A stretch of 64,000 bases of DNA, from contig NZ_JAGHKO010000001.1 in the NCBI RefSeq assembly GCF_017742245.1, positions 2,137,061-2,201,060 of the forward strand, read 5' to 3'. Source of the stretch: Niastella soli. Its GTDB lineage: Bacteria; Bacteroidota; Bacteroidia; Chitinophagales; Chitinophagaceae. This document shows, piece by piece, positions 8,634 through 18,699 of the stretch. Numbering within the stretch: the stretch's first letter is position 1; every line of letters begins with the position of its first letter. A model generated the notes under the pieces. That model saw only the letters and a program-made list of their open reading frames with translations, did no database searches and was not told the origin of the DNA. Position numbers and translations under genes: made by a program.

Positions 8634-9917
8634 TCAACCCAAAACCCTCTCCATCTGCATACTGCGCGATCCTTTGATCAGGAAATAGGTATCAGAAAAT
8701 TGTTGTCCCTTAAACCAGGCAGCCGCTTCTGTTGAATTAGCCATTTTTATAAAGGGGTGATCGATTTGTAAGAAGTCACCGCCTACCAGTATTACAGCTT
8801 TCCAGGGATGTTGTTTTATGAGATTTATTATGCCTTCATGTTCCTGCAGGCTTTCTGCACCCAGTTCGGCCATGCCACCCAGCATCAATACTTTGTTGTT
8901 CGCCTGTATGGCGGCAAAGTTCTCTATGGCTGCCCGCATGCTGGTAGGGTTGGCATTGTAAGCGTCCAGAATAAATTTATTGCCATCCTTTTCAATTAAC
9001 TGCGACCGGCTATTGGAGGGTGCATATGCTTCTATGGCCGTCTTTATTTTCGCAGCTGACAGTTGAAAGTAAGTGCCCACTGCTATAGCTGCCAGAATAT
9101 TAGGTAAATTATAGGCTCCTACCAGCTGGCTGTTTATAAAGGGTATGTGGGCTCCTTTTATCATGGCCAGACTAAGAAAGGGTTCGCTTTGTTTAACCAC
9201 ACCCTGTATATCGGCTGTATCTGTTGTACCATATTTGATAATAGCGGGAATACCCTTGCTCATGGTATGCAGGTAGTCATAATCCCACATTACAAAGGCG
9301 GTGCCGTTATTGGCGCGTAGATGATCGTACAGCTCGCCTTTTCCTTTTCGAACGCCTTCAATGCTTCCAAATCCTTCCAGGTGAGCTTTACCACAATTGG
9401 TAATAATGCCATGTGTGGGCAACGTATATTCACAATAGCTGGCTATTTCGTGGAGGTGGTTGGCGCCCATTTCAATTACCGCCATCTCTGCATCGGCTTT
9501 TACCGATAAAATTGTGAGTGGAATACCTATATGGTTATTTAGATTGCCTTGTGTAGTGTAGGTCCTGTAACCGCTCGTTAACACGGCGTGCACCAGTTCC
9601 TTGGTGGTTGTTTTACCGTTACTGCCGGTAATGGCAATAAAAGGGATATTAAACTGCTGGCGATGGTGTTTGGCCAGTTGTTGCAGAGTTGTTAGCACGT
9701 CGTCTACAACAATAATGCGGGTATTAGTACCCGCCAGGTTGGGATCATCTACCACAGCATAAGCCGAACCGGCGTCCAGGGCAGCTGAAGCAAATTCATT
9801 GCCGTTAAAGTTAGGTCCTTTTAATGCAAAAAAGATATCGCCTGTTTTCAATTTCCGGGTATCGGTTTGTACCGAAGGATATTGCCGGTATATGTTGTAG
9901 AGTTGATCAATGGTCAT
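8634..9917 (-). CDS. murF: UDP-N-acetylmuramoyl-tripeptide--D-alanyl-D-alanine ligase
   Basis: 427 residues with the Mur ligase layout: N-terminal UDP-binding domain (SVQTDTRKLKTGDIFFALKG), central ATPase with the P-loop AITGSNGKTTTKELV near residue 100, then MAVIEMGANHLHEI, and a C-terminal domain with LDAYNANPTSMRAAIENF. MurF adds D-Ala-D-Ala to the UDP-MurNAc tripeptide, the last cytoplasmic step of the peptidoglycan precursor. It lies downstream of gldJ on the same strand, separated by a probable terminator, and has its own promoter element directly before the start. Confidence 0.96.
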   Translation of the reverse strand: MTIDQLYNIYRQYPSVQTDTRKLKTGDIFFALKGPNFNGNEFASAALDAGSAYAVVDDPNLAGTNTRIIVVDDVLTTLQQLAKHHRQQFNIPFIAITGSNGKTTTKELVHAVLTSGYRTYTTQGNLNNHIGIPLTILSVKADAEMAVIEMGANHLHEIASYCEYTLPTHGIITNCGKAHLEGFGSIEGVRKGKGELYDHLRANNGTAFVMWDYDYLHTMSKGIPAIIKYGTTDTADIQGVVKQSEPFLSLAMIKGAHIPFINSQLVGAYNLPNILAAIAVGTYFQLSAAKIKTAIEAYAPSNSRSQLIEKDGNKFILDAYNANPTSMRAAIENFAAIQANNKVLMLGGMAELGAESLQEHEGIINLIKQHPWKAVILVGGDFLQIDHPFIKMANSTEAAAWFKGQQFSDTYFLIKGSRSMQMERVLG

Positions 9918-9921
9918 GATA

Positions 9922-9929
9922 CAAATTTA
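9922..9929 (-). promoter_or_regulatory. TAnnTTTG element 4 nt before murF
   Basis: The minus strand reads TAAATTTG, then TATC, then ATG. A start site at the usual distance would give an almost leaderless mRNA. The -33 region is poor. Confidence 0.5.
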
Positions 9930-9987
9930 GGTTAATGGGCTGACAAGTTAACGGGCACCTTGCAAATCACCTTCTTCTCCAAAAAAC

Positions 9988-10022
9988 AAAAAGCCCCCCG
10001 ATTTCTCGAGAGGCTCTTTGTA
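9988..10022. terminator. Imperfect terminator between gldJ and murF
   Basis: On the minus strand AAAGAGCCTCTCGA pairs imperfectly with TCGGGGGGCTTTTT, followed by GTTTTTT. It lies 18 bases after the gldJ stop. Confidence 0.55.
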
Positions 10023-10039
10023 AGAATTTGAAAAACCTA

Positions 10040-11623
10040 TTATCGTTTTCTGGTATTTTGTCGTCTTGTGGGGTAATTGATACCGGTTTTACGGCCATTA
10101 CCTTCAGGGCTACCCAAGCGATCCATTGCGCAACGGAAACCTACAGTAGAGCTACCTTGATCTTCTTCAAGGAAGCGACGTGTACCGGGGCTTAACCAGT
10201 AAGGACGGTCGTTCCAGCTACCACCTTTAATTACACGTGATTTATCGCTGATCAGGGTGCTTACACCATAACCACGGCCTGTTTTCAGGTTTTCCTGAAC
10301 ATCCATAGTACCATAAGCTACACCAGTGATCATTGAGTCGCCATCCAGGTAGTTGATTACGTTACCTTTTTGATAGTTACGGCGGTTTTTGCTTTCCTCG
10401 TCAGTTACATAAGTAGTCTTAACGTGGCCTAAGCTATCTTTTTCAAACTCACCGTCTTTATTCTTGTATACATTCTGATAACGGTTACCACGATAAGGAG
10501 ATACATCATCATTATCGGTGGGTGACAGCGGACGGTAAACATCACCAGTCCACTCACTCACGTTACCTGACATGTTATAGATACCAAATGAGTTGGGGAA
10601 GAACGAAGTAACAGGTGCAGTGTATACAGCACGGTCGTTCAAGCCACCGGCCACACCCATGTTATCACCATTACCACGTTTGAAGTTAGCGAGGAAGGTA
10701 CCTTGCCATTGACCACGGCGGCTATCGCGCAAACCGTTTACATTTTGTGTCCAGGCAAATACTTGTTTGTTTGTGATCAACTCCTCACCGCGTTTTCCTT
10801 CTTTTTTGCTGGGGTTAGGGTTCTGACCTACCAGACCCATTGCAGCATATTCCCACTCAGCTTCTGTTGGGAGACGATAGTTCGGTAACAGGATACCGTC
10901 TTCGAAAGTTACCTGAGTTCTGGGAGTACCGTTCGGGTTCTTTAAAGGGTTCTTTTTAGAACGAACCTGGTTGCCGGGAGTAGGAGTAGTTAAACCAAGC
11001 AAATAAGCTTTGGTATTGAAATTCTCCTGACCTTGACCCTGCAGATTTTTCAGAGCTGTTTTATTGATAAAGCCTTTGTCGTATAAAGCTTTTTCGTTTA
11101 CGCGGTCACTGCGCCATAAACAAAAGTCATGAGCCTGTTTCCAGGTTACACCTACTACTGGATAGTAGTTGTAAGAAGGGTGGCGGAAATAATATTCAAC
11201 CAAAGGCTCGTTGTAGGCCAGCTCACTGCGCCATACCAACGTATCGGGCAATGCACCTGTGCGTACATCTTTATATTCATCACCATCAAAAACCGTGTTT
11301 ACCCAGTACAAATATTCACGGTAGTGAATGTTTGCAACCTCGGTACGGTCGATGTAAAAAGAGTTTACAGTTTTACGGGTGGGAATGTTATTCCAGTCGC
11401 CCATAACATCTTCTTCAGTGGCGCCCATGGTAAAGGTACCGCCCTGAACAAATACCAGTCCGGGACCAGTACGTTGCTCTTTCTCGCGGGATACCTGATA
11501 TCCGCCCATGTTTTTATCATTGTAATTCCAACCAGTAACGTCAGATTTCTCTTTCTTGTTGGACTTACAGGCAGTTACCGCAGCTGCGCAGGATAATACG
11601 ATAAATAGGTTTTTCAAATTCAT
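10040..11623 (-). CDS. gldJ: Gliding motility / type IX secretion lipoprotein GldJ
   Basis: 527 residues. The N-terminus is a lipoprotein signal with lipobox VTAC (C19). The rest is a sulfatase-modifying-factor (FGE/SUMF1) fold: GLVFVQGGTFTMGATEED, FYIDRTEVANIHYREY, YPVVGVTWKQAHDFCLWRS, YRLPTEAEWEYAA, MSGNVSEWTGDVY, RVIKGGSWNDRPYWL, and the family ending GFRCAMDR. In Flavobacterium GldJ is needed for gliding and stabilises the type IX machinery at the periplasmic face of the envelope. Position next to porU-porV supports the assignment over the paralogue GldK. Long insertions between blocks are typical of the Gld subfamily. Confidence 0.93.
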   Translation of the reverse strand: MNLKNLFIVLSCAAAVTACKSNKKEKSDVTGWNYNDKNMGGYQVSREKEQRTGPGLVFVQGGTFTMGATEEDVMGDWNNIPTRKTVNSFYIDRTEVANIHYREYLYWVNTVFDGDEYKDVRTGALPDTLVWRSELAYNEPLVEYYFRHPSYNYYPVVGVTWKQAHDFCLWRSDRVNEKALYDKGFINKTALKNLQGQGQENFNTKAYLLGLTTPTPGNQVRSKKNPLKNPNGTPRTQVTFEDGILLPNYRLPTEAEWEYAAMGLVGQNPNPSKKEGKRGEELITNKQVFAWTQNVNGLRDSRRGQWQGTFLANFKRGNGDNMGVAGGLNDRAVYTAPVTSFFPNSFGIYNMSGNVSEWTGDVYRPLSPTDNDDVSPYRGNRYQNVYKNKDGEFEKDSLGHVKTTYVTDEESKNRRNYQKGNVINYLDGDSMITGVAYGTMDVQENLKTGRGYGVSTLISDKSRVIKGGSWNDRPYWLSPGTRRFLEEDQGSSTVGFRCAMDRLGSPEGNGRKTGINYPTRRQNTRKR

Positions 11624-11921
11624 TTTGATGACTTTTGCCTTTAGTTCAATTTGGTTAAACGCTATTACAGATCAAATATTGTATCTCTTTTTGATTGCTT
11701 TTCCACAAAACTATAGGGATGGCGAATATACCTGTTTTTAGTAAAACAACCTGTTATACAGGCGTTTTAGACTCGTTAAATTGCCAAAATCGCTATGTGT
11801 TTTTTTCCGTGTTTTCCACTATTCAATAATTGAGCCGGGTGGCTCAGGGTGCAGGATTATTTTTTCCCCGGTACCTCATTCCTACCGGATTCATGGTATA
11901 AAATAAACTATTTTTGACCAA
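11624..11921. promoter_or_regulatory. Divergent gldJ/porU control region
   Basis: This 298-base spacer holds no gene. On the gldJ side AATATTTG (7 of 8 with TAnnTTTG) is seen at 11673-11680 on the minus strand. On the porU side TATTTTTG at 11909-11916 is an exact match ending 5 nt before ATG. The middle part is AT-rich without an obvious operator. Confidence 0.5.
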
Positions 11922-14900
11922 ATGCGCGGTAGACCTTTTATCCACCTTATGATGGCTGGCATAGGTGTATTTACTTGTATGCAAGCCCTGTCTCAACGTT
12001 CATATACGGCCAATTCTGTATTGGCGATGGGTAATTGGTATAAAATTTCTACAATTTCTCCCGGCATTTACAAGATCGACCTCCCATTTCTTACTTCCCT
12101 TGGCTTAAATACGTCCGGTCTTACCACTTCGGGTATAAAGCTGTATGGTAATGGCGGCCAACTATTGCCCGAAAAACCATTGAACACCGTGCCCGACGAC
12201 CTGGTGGAAAATGCTATTTGGGTGGAAGACGGCGGTGATGGCCAGTTGAACGGGTCGGACTATATTCTTTTCTACGCTCCTGGCCCACATGCCTGGACAA
12301 AGGATTCCATCAACAAAACGTTTTACCATCAAAGAAATATATATAGCGATACAAGCTGGTATTACCTGTCCGTTGGACAAAACGGTAAGAGAATTGCTAC
12401 CAATAATTATTCTGCCGCCCCAAACACCACGGTAACACAAGGTACCCGAACCTGGTTTTATGAGCTCGATACGGTGAACTTCCTCAGCAGCGGTCGGCAA
12501 TGGTATGGCGAAGAATATTCGAACAACGGTGGTAAAGTATTGAACCACAGCTATACAGTGAATATGCCCAATATGCTGCCCGATGCCGCGACCATCAGGG
12601 CTGCCTGTGTGGCCCGCTCTTTTGGGACCGACAGCCGCTTTTCTGTAAGCATTAATAATCAATCTGCTATGCAGGTAAACCTGGCAGCTACCGGCACTGG
12701 CTTATATGATGCCTTTGCCACGGCTGCCCAGTCATCGGCCACCTTCAGCACCACCCAAACACCGCTTACTGTTCGGTTCGATTATACACCTGGGAGCCAG
12801 GGGAGTCAGGGTTGGCTCGATTGGTTCGAGATCATAGCCCGGGTAGATCTGTCGATGAATGGCATCAACCAGTTGCAGTTCCGCGACTGGAGCAGCGTAG
12901 GACCGGGTAAAGTGAGCAGCTTCAGTATAAAAAATGCTACTGCCGGCATACAGGTATGGGATATAACCAATTGGTTGGAACCGGTAAAAATGCAGGGGGG
13001 GCTCAATGGAAGCGAATGGCGGTTTGTGAACGAAAGCAGCCGATTACACGAATACATCGCCTTCACTACCAATGGTTTTTTAACACCCGGCGCGGCAGGC
13101 CGCGTACCCAATCAAAACTTACACGGCAGCAGCATTCCCCAATATATTATTATCACCCACCCCAGCCTGTTAGGGCAGGCCCAGCGATTGGCGCAATATC
13201 ACCAGCAGCACGATAACTTTTCCACCCAGGTGGTAACGGTGGATCAGATCTATAATGAATTTTCATCAGGTTCACCCGACCCCACAGCCTTGCGCGATTT
13301 TGTAAAAATGTACTATGACCGGGCTGGAGGCGATTCATCCAAATCCCCCCAATATCTGCTGCTATTGGGCGATGCCTCTTTCGACTTCCGTTCCCGCATC
13401 AGTAACAACACCAACCTGGTGCCTTGCTGGGAAAGCCCGATCGCCCTCGATCCGTTGGCAACATGTACCTCCGACGACTTTTTCGGCTTCCTGGGCGATA
13501 ATGAAGATATTAATGGAACAGGTACCAACCTGCTCGACATAGGCATTGGCAGAATACCTGCTAAAAATGAGCGGGAAGCCCAGTCCATGGTCGACAAGAT
13601 CCTCGCTTACCATGAAGCAAAGAGCCTGGGTCCCTGGCGCAATGAATGCACTTTTATAGCAGACGATGAAGACAATAACCTGCACCTGAATGATGCCGAA
13701 ACCATGACGCGGGCCGTAAGCGCCGCCTCGCCCCAGGAGAACATCGATAAAATTTATCTCGACGCTTTTCCACAGGAAAGCAACTCTGCCGGAAGCCGGT
13801 ACCCCGCAGTGAACCAGGCCATCAATAATAAAATATACAGCGGCACCCTGGTATGGAATTATTCAGGCCATGGCAGTTACCGCCGGCTGGCAGAAGAAGT
13901 GGTGCTCGACCAGGATATTATCAATTCTTTCAACAACCCTAACAAACTACCGCTGTTCGTAACTGCTACCTGCGATGTGGCTCCTTACGATAATCCGTTA
14001 ATAAGCTCTATTGGCGAAAACCTGTTGTTGCGTGAAAAAACAGGGGCAATTGCCCTAATGGCCACCACCCGGGTGGTGTTTGCCTTCAGTAACCGGGTTA
14101 TGAATGAAAATTATCTGAAAACGGCCTTTCAACGAAAAGCCGATAGCAGTTACCGCAGTTTGGGCGAAGCAGTACGTGCTGCTAAAAATATTACCTATAC
14201 CTTTTCCAGTGATGTGGTGAATAACCGCAAATTCACCTTGCTGGGCGATCCGGCCCTTACCCTGGCCTTCCCGGTTTATCAGGTAAAGACCACCGCCATA
14301 AACGGAAATGCGGTTACCAGCACGCCTGATACATTAAAAGCTTTATCCGAGTACACCATCAGCGGCACCGTTCAGGACAATGTGGGCAATACCCTCAATG
14401 ATTTTAATGGCACCATTTACCCCACTATTTTCGATAAGGCGCAAACTGTAAATACCCTGGGCAACGATGCTGGCAGTCTGCCCGTGCCCGTGCAAGTGCA
14501 AAAGAATATTCTTTTTAAAGGGAAAGCCAGTGTAAATAATGGCCGATTTTCCTTCAGTTTTATAGTTCCTAAAGACATTAGTTATCAGTACGGTAACGGA
14601 AAGATCAGTTACTACGGGGAAAATGGTACCAAAGATGGCAATGGCGTTTTAAACAATATTATAATAGGTGGTTCAGGAAATGGGGTGGTGGACCCCCTTG
14701 GTCCAACCATAAAGGCTTATTTAAATGATGAGAAGTTTGTAAATGGCAGCATTACCAACGACCGGCCAATACTGATACTGAAACTTGCCGATTCATCAGG
14801 TATAAATATCCTTGGAACGGGTATCGGACACGACCTGGTGGCAATTCTTGATAATGATCAAAAAAATGAATATGTGCTGAATGAGTTTTATGAGGCCGAC

Positions 14901-15350
14901 CTTAATAATTTCCGCCAGGGAATGGTGCGGTTTCAGTTACCGCTGTTGACGGCGGGTGCGCATACCCTCACTATAAAAGCCTGGGATGCAGCGAATAATT
15001 CAGGGGAAGCCACCCTCGATTTCAGGGTGGTTAACCAGCAAAATTTCGCGTTGGACCATGTATTAAATTATCCTAATCCGTTCACGACACACACTGCGTT
15101 CTGGTTTGAGCATAACCGCCCTGGGGAAGAACTACTTATACAAATACAAGTGTATACAATTACCGGAAAATTGGTAAAAACCATTCGGCGGACAATATTT
15201 TCGACTGGAACCCGTTCGAGTGACTGTGAATGGAATGGGACCGATGATTATGGTGATAAAATCGGAAGAGGTGTGTATATTTACCGTTTACGGGTACAAA
15301 CTGGTGACGGCAAAGCAGCGGAAAAGCTGGAAAAATTGTTTATCTTATAG
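11922..15350 (+). CDS. porU: Type IX secretion system sortase PorU (C25 peptidase)
   Basis: 1142 residues, signal peptide at the start (TCMQALSQ). The central gingipain-type C25 protease domain shows YLLLLGDASFDFRSR, the catalytic His in WNYSGHGSYRRL (H650) and the catalytic Cys in TATCDVAPYDNP (C684). The last 90 residues are a CTD-like beta domain (NYPNPFTTHT ... GRGVYIYRLRV). PorU removes C-terminal signals of cargo proteins and attaches them to surface lipopolysaccharide; it sits on the cell surface with PorV. porV follows 179 bases downstream and gldJ is divergent, a neighbourhood conserved in Bacteroidota. Confidence 0.95.
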   Translation: MRGRPFIHLMMAGIGVFTCMQALSQRSYTANSVLAMGNWYKISTISPGIYKIDLPFLTSLGLNTSGLTTSGIKLYGNGGQLLPEKPLNTVPDDLVENAIWVEDGGDGQLNGSDYILFYAPGPHAWTKDSINKTFYHQRNIYSDTSWYYLSVGQNGKRIATNNYSAAPNTTVTQGTRTWFYELDTVNFLSSGRQWYGEEYSNNGGKVLNHSYTVNMPNMLPDAATIRAACVARSFGTDSRFSVSINNQSAMQVNLAATGTGLYDAFATAAQSSATFSTTQTPLTVRFDYTPGSQGSQGWLDWFEIIARVDLSMNGINQLQFRDWSSVGPGKVSSFSIKNATAGIQVWDITNWLEPVKMQGGLNGSEWRFVNESSRLHEYIAFTTNGFLTPGAAGRVPNQNLHGSSIPQYIIITHPSLLGQAQRLAQYHQQHDNFSTQVVTVDQIYNEFSSGSPDPTALRDFVKMYYDRAGGDSSKSPQYLLLLGDASFDFRSRISNNTNLVPCWESPIALDPLATCTSDDFFGFLGDNEDINGTGTNLLDIGIGRIPAKNEREAQSMVDKILAYHEAKSLGPWRNECTFIADDEDNNLHLNDAETMTRAVSAASPQENIDKIYLDAFPQESNSAGSRYPAVNQAINNKIYSGTLVWNYSGHGSYRRLAEEVVLDQDIINSFNNPNKLPLFVTATCDVAPYDNPLISSIGENLLLREKTGAIALMATTRVVFAFSNRVMNENYLKTAFQRKADSSYRSLGEAVRAAKNITYTFSSDVVNNRKFTLLGDPALTLAFPVYQVKTTAINGNAVTSTPDTLKALSEYTISGTVQDNVGNTLNDFNGTIYPTIFDKAQTVNTLGNDAGSLPVPVQVQKNILFKGKASVNNGRFSFSFIVPKDISYQYGNGKISYYGENGTKDGNGVLNNIIIGGSGNGVVDPLGPTIKAYLNDEKFVNGSITNDRPILILKLADSSGINILGTGIGHDLVAILDNDQKNEYVLNEFYEADLNNFRQGMVRFQLPLLTAGAHTLTIKAWDAANNSGEATLDFRVVNQQNFALDHVLNYPNPFTTHTAFWFEHNRPGEELLIQIQVYTITGKLVKTIRRTIFSTGTRSSDCEWNGTDDYGDKIGRGVYIYRLRVQTGDGKAAEKLEKLFIL

Positions 15351-15529
15351 TGCCTAATTTTACAAATAACTTATTTTAGCCAATCTATCGACAGGAAAAT
15401 TTACCCTAAATTATTTATTGTTCCGCATCAACAAGCTTTAATACAAAAGCAAGGGTAAACTTTATTCTACCAAACCTGCTATTGAGGATAACGTTGAAAG
15501 CGGTCTGATACCTTAAAGACAATTCAAAA

Positions 15530-16699
15530 ATGAAACGAAAATTCTTGAAACTAACTGTAGGTATGTTCCTGTCGTTGGGTGTAATTTCTGCCAATGCCCA
15601 AACAACTCAGCCTATAAATGTGGTGACAACTGCTGTCCCTTTTTTACGGATATCACCTGATGCCCGTGCTGGCGGTATGGGGGATTTGGGGCTGGCTACC
15701 AGTCCGGATGCCAATGCGCCGTTCTGGAACCTGGCTAAAGTACCTTTCGCTCAAAAGAACTTCAGTGTAGGTTTAACATATACGCCCTGGTTAAAAGACC
15801 TGGGCTTAAATGATGTGTATCTGCTGGCGCTCGCCGGATATTACAAACTCGATGAAGATGCGGCCCTGGCGGGTTCTGTGCGTTATTTCAGCCTTGGTAA
15901 TATCCAGTTCACAGATGCCAGTGGTAACGATTTCGGCTCTGGCCGTCCTCGCGAATTTGGTGTTGACTTCGGTTATACGCGTAAATTATCTGATAAGATC
16001 GGTTTGGGTGTAGCCTTGCGTTACATTCACTCAAACCTGGCTGGTAACCTGGCTCAAAGCGGTACCACGTATAAACCAGGTAGCACAGTAGCTGGTGACC
16101 TGTCGTTCTTTTATAATGGAACAGACGAAGCTGGTCAGGGCTTTAACTTCGGCGCCACCCTTACCAACCTGGGCGGAAAGATCGGTTATACGAACGATGC
16201 AACCCAGAAGGATTATATCCCTGCTAACTTAAGCTTCGGAACAACGTATACCAAAGCGTTCGACGAAGCCAATAAAATAACTTTTGGTATAGATGTACAT
16301 AAATTACTGGTACCCACTCCACCCACGTTCACTGGCGATAGCGCTATTGACAATCCCCGGGTAGCTGATTACAGAAACAAAACCAGTGTAAGCAGCTGGT
16401 TCAGCTCTTTCAACGACGCCCCCGGTGGTTTTAAAGAAGAATTAAAAGAGTTTCAGATATCATTGGGTGCAGAGTATAATTACAACGATCAGTTCTTTTT
16501 CCGCACCGGTTATTTTTATGAAGATAAAACCAAGGGCAACCGTAAATATTTCACCGTTGGTTTGGGCGTTAAATACAATGTGTTTGGTTTGAACTTCTCA
16601 TACCTTGTGCCTTCTGGCTCAGGCGTGAACCGTAACCCATTGTCGAATACCCTGCGTTTTGGTCTCATCTTCGACCTCGATGATATAAATGCCGAATAA
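15530..16699 (+). CDS. porV: Type IX secretion outer membrane protein PorV
   Basis: 389 residues with a signal peptide ending ISANAQ and a FadL-like outer membrane beta-barrel. The opening VPFLRISPDARAGGMGDLGLATSPDANAPFWN is characteristic of PorV/LptO. PorV shuttles cargo from the SprA translocon to the PorU sortase. The strong terminator right after the gene closes the porU-porV unit. Confidence 0.94.
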   Translation: MKRKFLKLTVGMFLSLGVISANAQTTQPINVVTTAVPFLRISPDARAGGMGDLGLATSPDANAPFWNLAKVPFAQKNFSVGLTYTPWLKDLGLNDVYLLALAGYYKLDEDAALAGSVRYFSLGNIQFTDASGNDFGSGRPREFGVDFGYTRKLSDKIGLGVALRYIHSNLAGNLAQSGTTYKPGSTVAGDLSFFYNGTDEAGQGFNFGATLTNLGGKIGYTNDATQKDYIPANLSFGTTYTKAFDEANKITFGIDVHKLLVPTPPTFTGDSAIDNPRVADYRNKTSVSSWFSSFNDAPGGFKEELKEFQISLGAEYNYNDQFFFRTGYFYEDKTKGNRKYFTVGLGVKYNVFGLNFSYLVPSGSGVNRNPLSNTLRFGLIFDLDDINAE

Positions 16700-16722
16700 T
16701 TAGCTTAATCTGAATATATTTG

Positions 16723-16755
16723 AAGCGTCCCGATTTATCGGGACGCTTTTTTTTT
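16723..16755 (+). terminator. Rho-independent terminator of porU-porV
   Basis: Perfect stem AAGCGTCCCGA / TCGGGACGCTT, TTTA loop, followed by a run of T. Confidence 0.92.
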
Positions 16756-16804
16756 ACCGGCAGTGACCGGGGGCAACTATTAGCACATATTCAACATTCG
16801 TAAA

Positions 16805-17281
16805 ATGAGAATAGGTTTTGGTATAGATTTTCATCAATTAGTAGAAGGCAGGGATCTATGGATAGGTGGTGTAAGAATTCCCCATCATAAAGGGGCATTG
16901 GGGCATAGCGATGCCGATGTATTGCTACACGCTATTTGCGATGCCCTGTTGGGGGCATTGGCCCTGGGCGATATCGGCGTGCATTTTCCCAATACAGATA
17001 ATACCTATAAAGATATCGACAGCAAGATTCTGTTACAGAAAAGTTATGAATTGATAAAAGCCCGCAATTACCGGGTAATAAATGTAGATTCGTCAATTTG
17101 CCTCGAAGCGCCCAAGATCAAAAAATATTCCGATCAAATGCGCAGTGTGATAGCCGGTATCCTGGAAATTACTGTCGATGATGTTTCTGTAAAAGCCACC
17201 ACAACCGAAAAAATGGGATTCGTAGGTCGGGAAGAAGGGCTGGTAGCCTATGCTACCATACTGTTGGCGCCGATTGGCTAA
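16805..17281 (+). CDS. ispF: 2-C-methyl-D-erythritol 2,4-cyclodiphosphate synthase
   Basis: 158 residues, full family length. Metal ligands are visible: D8 and H10 in GIDFHQ, and the later His in GALGHSDADVLLHAICDALLGALALGDIG. The C-terminal TTTEKMGFVGREEG is also typical. IspF makes the cyclodiphosphate of the non-mevalonate isoprenoid pathway. It begins a run of same-strand genes (dut, DUF4292, EnvC-like). Confidence 0.96.
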   Translation: MRIGFGIDFHQLVEGRDLWIGGVRIPHHKGALGHSDADVLLHAICDALLGALALGDIGVHFPNTDNTYKDIDSKILLQKSYELIKARNYRVINVDSSICLEAPKIKKYSDQMRSVIAGILEITVDDVSVKATTTEKMGFVGREEGLVAYATILLAPIG

Positions 17282-17332
17282 GAAGCAGGCACATTAGTAA
17301 TAGCATATTAACAGATTATCACATTAGCACAT

Positions 17333-17340
17333 TATTTTTG
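17333..17340 (+). promoter_or_regulatory. TAnnTTTG element 5 nt before dut
   Basis: TATTTTTG exactly matches the -7 consensus; CTCCC and ATG follow. No good -33 element is seen. Confidence 0.45.
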
Positions 17341-17345
17341 CTCCC

Positions 17346-17789
17346 ATGTCAAAAGTAAAAGTCAGGATCATCAATCAGTCGAATAACCCGTTGCCCGAAT
17401 ATGCTACGGACGAAGCCGCCGGCATGGATATACGCGCATTTCTGGAAGCGCCTATTGTATTAAACCCACTTGAACGGTACTTGGTGCCTACTGGTTTGTT
17501 TATAGAATTGCCCAAAGGTTACGAAGCACAGATCCGACCCCGCAGTGGACTGGCCATAAAACAGGGTCTTACCTGTTTAAACAGCCCCGGTACCATTGAT
17601 GCTGATTATCGTGGCGAAGTAAAGATCATTCTCATAAACCTGTCGCAGGAACCACAAACCATACACCCAGGCGACAGAATTGCCCAAATGGTAGTACACG
17701 ATGTAGAACGTGTGAAATGGAAACCCGTAAAAGAAATTTCGGTAACCAAACGCCACGATGGCGGCTTCGGTCATACCGGTAAATCCTAA
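17346..17789 (+). CDS. dut: dUTP diphosphatase
   Basis: 147 residues with the five dUTPase motifs: [11 protein letters not shown] (1), RPRSGLAIK (2), [11 protein letters not shown] (3), GDRIAQMVV (4) and the glycine-rich tail [12 protein letters not shown] (5). The trimeric enzyme hydrolyses dUTP to dUMP, keeping uracil out of DNA. Its stop is 3 bases before the next start, so it is probably co-transcribed with the DUF4292 gene. Confidence 0.96.
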   Translation: MSKVKVRIINQSNNPLPEYATDEAAGMDIRAFLEAPIVLNPLERYLVPTGLFIELPKGYEAQIRPRSGLAIKQGLTCLNSPGTIDADYRGEVKIILINLSQEPQTIHPGDRIAQMVVHDVERVKWKPVKEISVTKRHDGGFGHTGKS

Positions 17790-17792
17790 AGA

Positions 17793-18611
17793 ATGAAATA
17801 TAGCACCGGCCTCGTAATTATTGCCCTTATTATGGCAGCGGCTACCAGTTGCAGATCAACAAAAACGATCCAGACAGCCATTGCCAAAAAGGATACCGCG
17901 ATAGTGGTCCCTGTTGTCGACCGCCGCGCTGACTCCATGTTATATATTAAAAACGTTTGGGATACTATACGCAAGAACACCATAGATTATAAAACCTTCA
18001 GCGCAAAGATCAAGGTGCATTTTGAACAAAGTGATGGCAAAAATTATGATTTTACGGCTTATGTGAAAATGAAAAAAGACAGCCTGTTATGGCTCTCGAT
18101 AAGAGCGCTGGACGTAATTGAAGTGTTTAGGGCGAAGATCACTCCCGACAGTCTCATCATTATCGACAAGAACAAAAAGACCTATCAATTGCGGTCTGTT
18201 CAATCTTTGCAGGAAGTGATACAGATCCCATTGACCTTTAATGATCTGCAAAACCTGCTGGTGGGCAATCCTATATTTTTAGACAGTAATATCAATTCCT
18301 ATAAAAAGGATGATAAATACATTTCGCTCATGAGCCTGGGTACCGTGTTCAAGCACCTGTTAACGGTGAACAAGGATGATTATACCTTACAGCATAGCAA
18401 ACTCGACGATGTAGACCCGGTGAGGGCCCGTACCGCCGACATCACCTATGGCGATTACCAGAATAAAAATGGGGTTTGGTTTTCGGCCTACCGTAAAATT
18501 ACCGTGTCTGAAAAACAAAAGCTGGACCTAACAATGGAGTATAAACAATTTGACTTTAACTCGGATTTAAATATTCTATTTAGTATTCCAAAAAATTATA
18601 AACGCAATTAA
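17793..18611 (+). CDS. DUF4292 lipoprotein
   Basis: 272 residues; lipoprotein signal with Cys 20 in AAATSC. The remainder resembles DUF4292, a LolA/LolB-like beta fold (FSAKIKVHFEQSDGKNYDFTAYVKMKKDSLLW). The family is confined mostly to Bacteroidota and its function is not established; the fold suggests handling of lipid or lipoprotein at the envelope. The usual Bacteroidota neighbour, an EnvC-like protein, is directly downstream here. Confidence 0.82.
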   Translation: MKYSTGLVIIALIMAAATSCRSTKTIQTAIAKKDTAIVVPVVDRRADSMLYIKNVWDTIRKNTIDYKTFSAKIKVHFEQSDGKNYDFTAYVKMKKDSLLWLSIRALDVIEVFRAKITPDSLIIIDKNKKTYQLRSVQSLQEVIQIPLTFNDLQNLLVGNPIFLDSNINSYKKDDKYISLMSLGTVFKHLLTVNKDDYTLQHSKLDDVDPVRARTADITYGDYQNKNGVWFSAYRKITVSEKQKLDLTMEYKQFDFNSDLNILFSIPKNYKRN

Positions 18612-18699
18612 GCGTTATATCCTAACTTCCATCCAATCCTGTTAATAACCATTTGGTATGACCCTGCTCCGAACTGTTAACACTTAAAAAGCTTTCAGT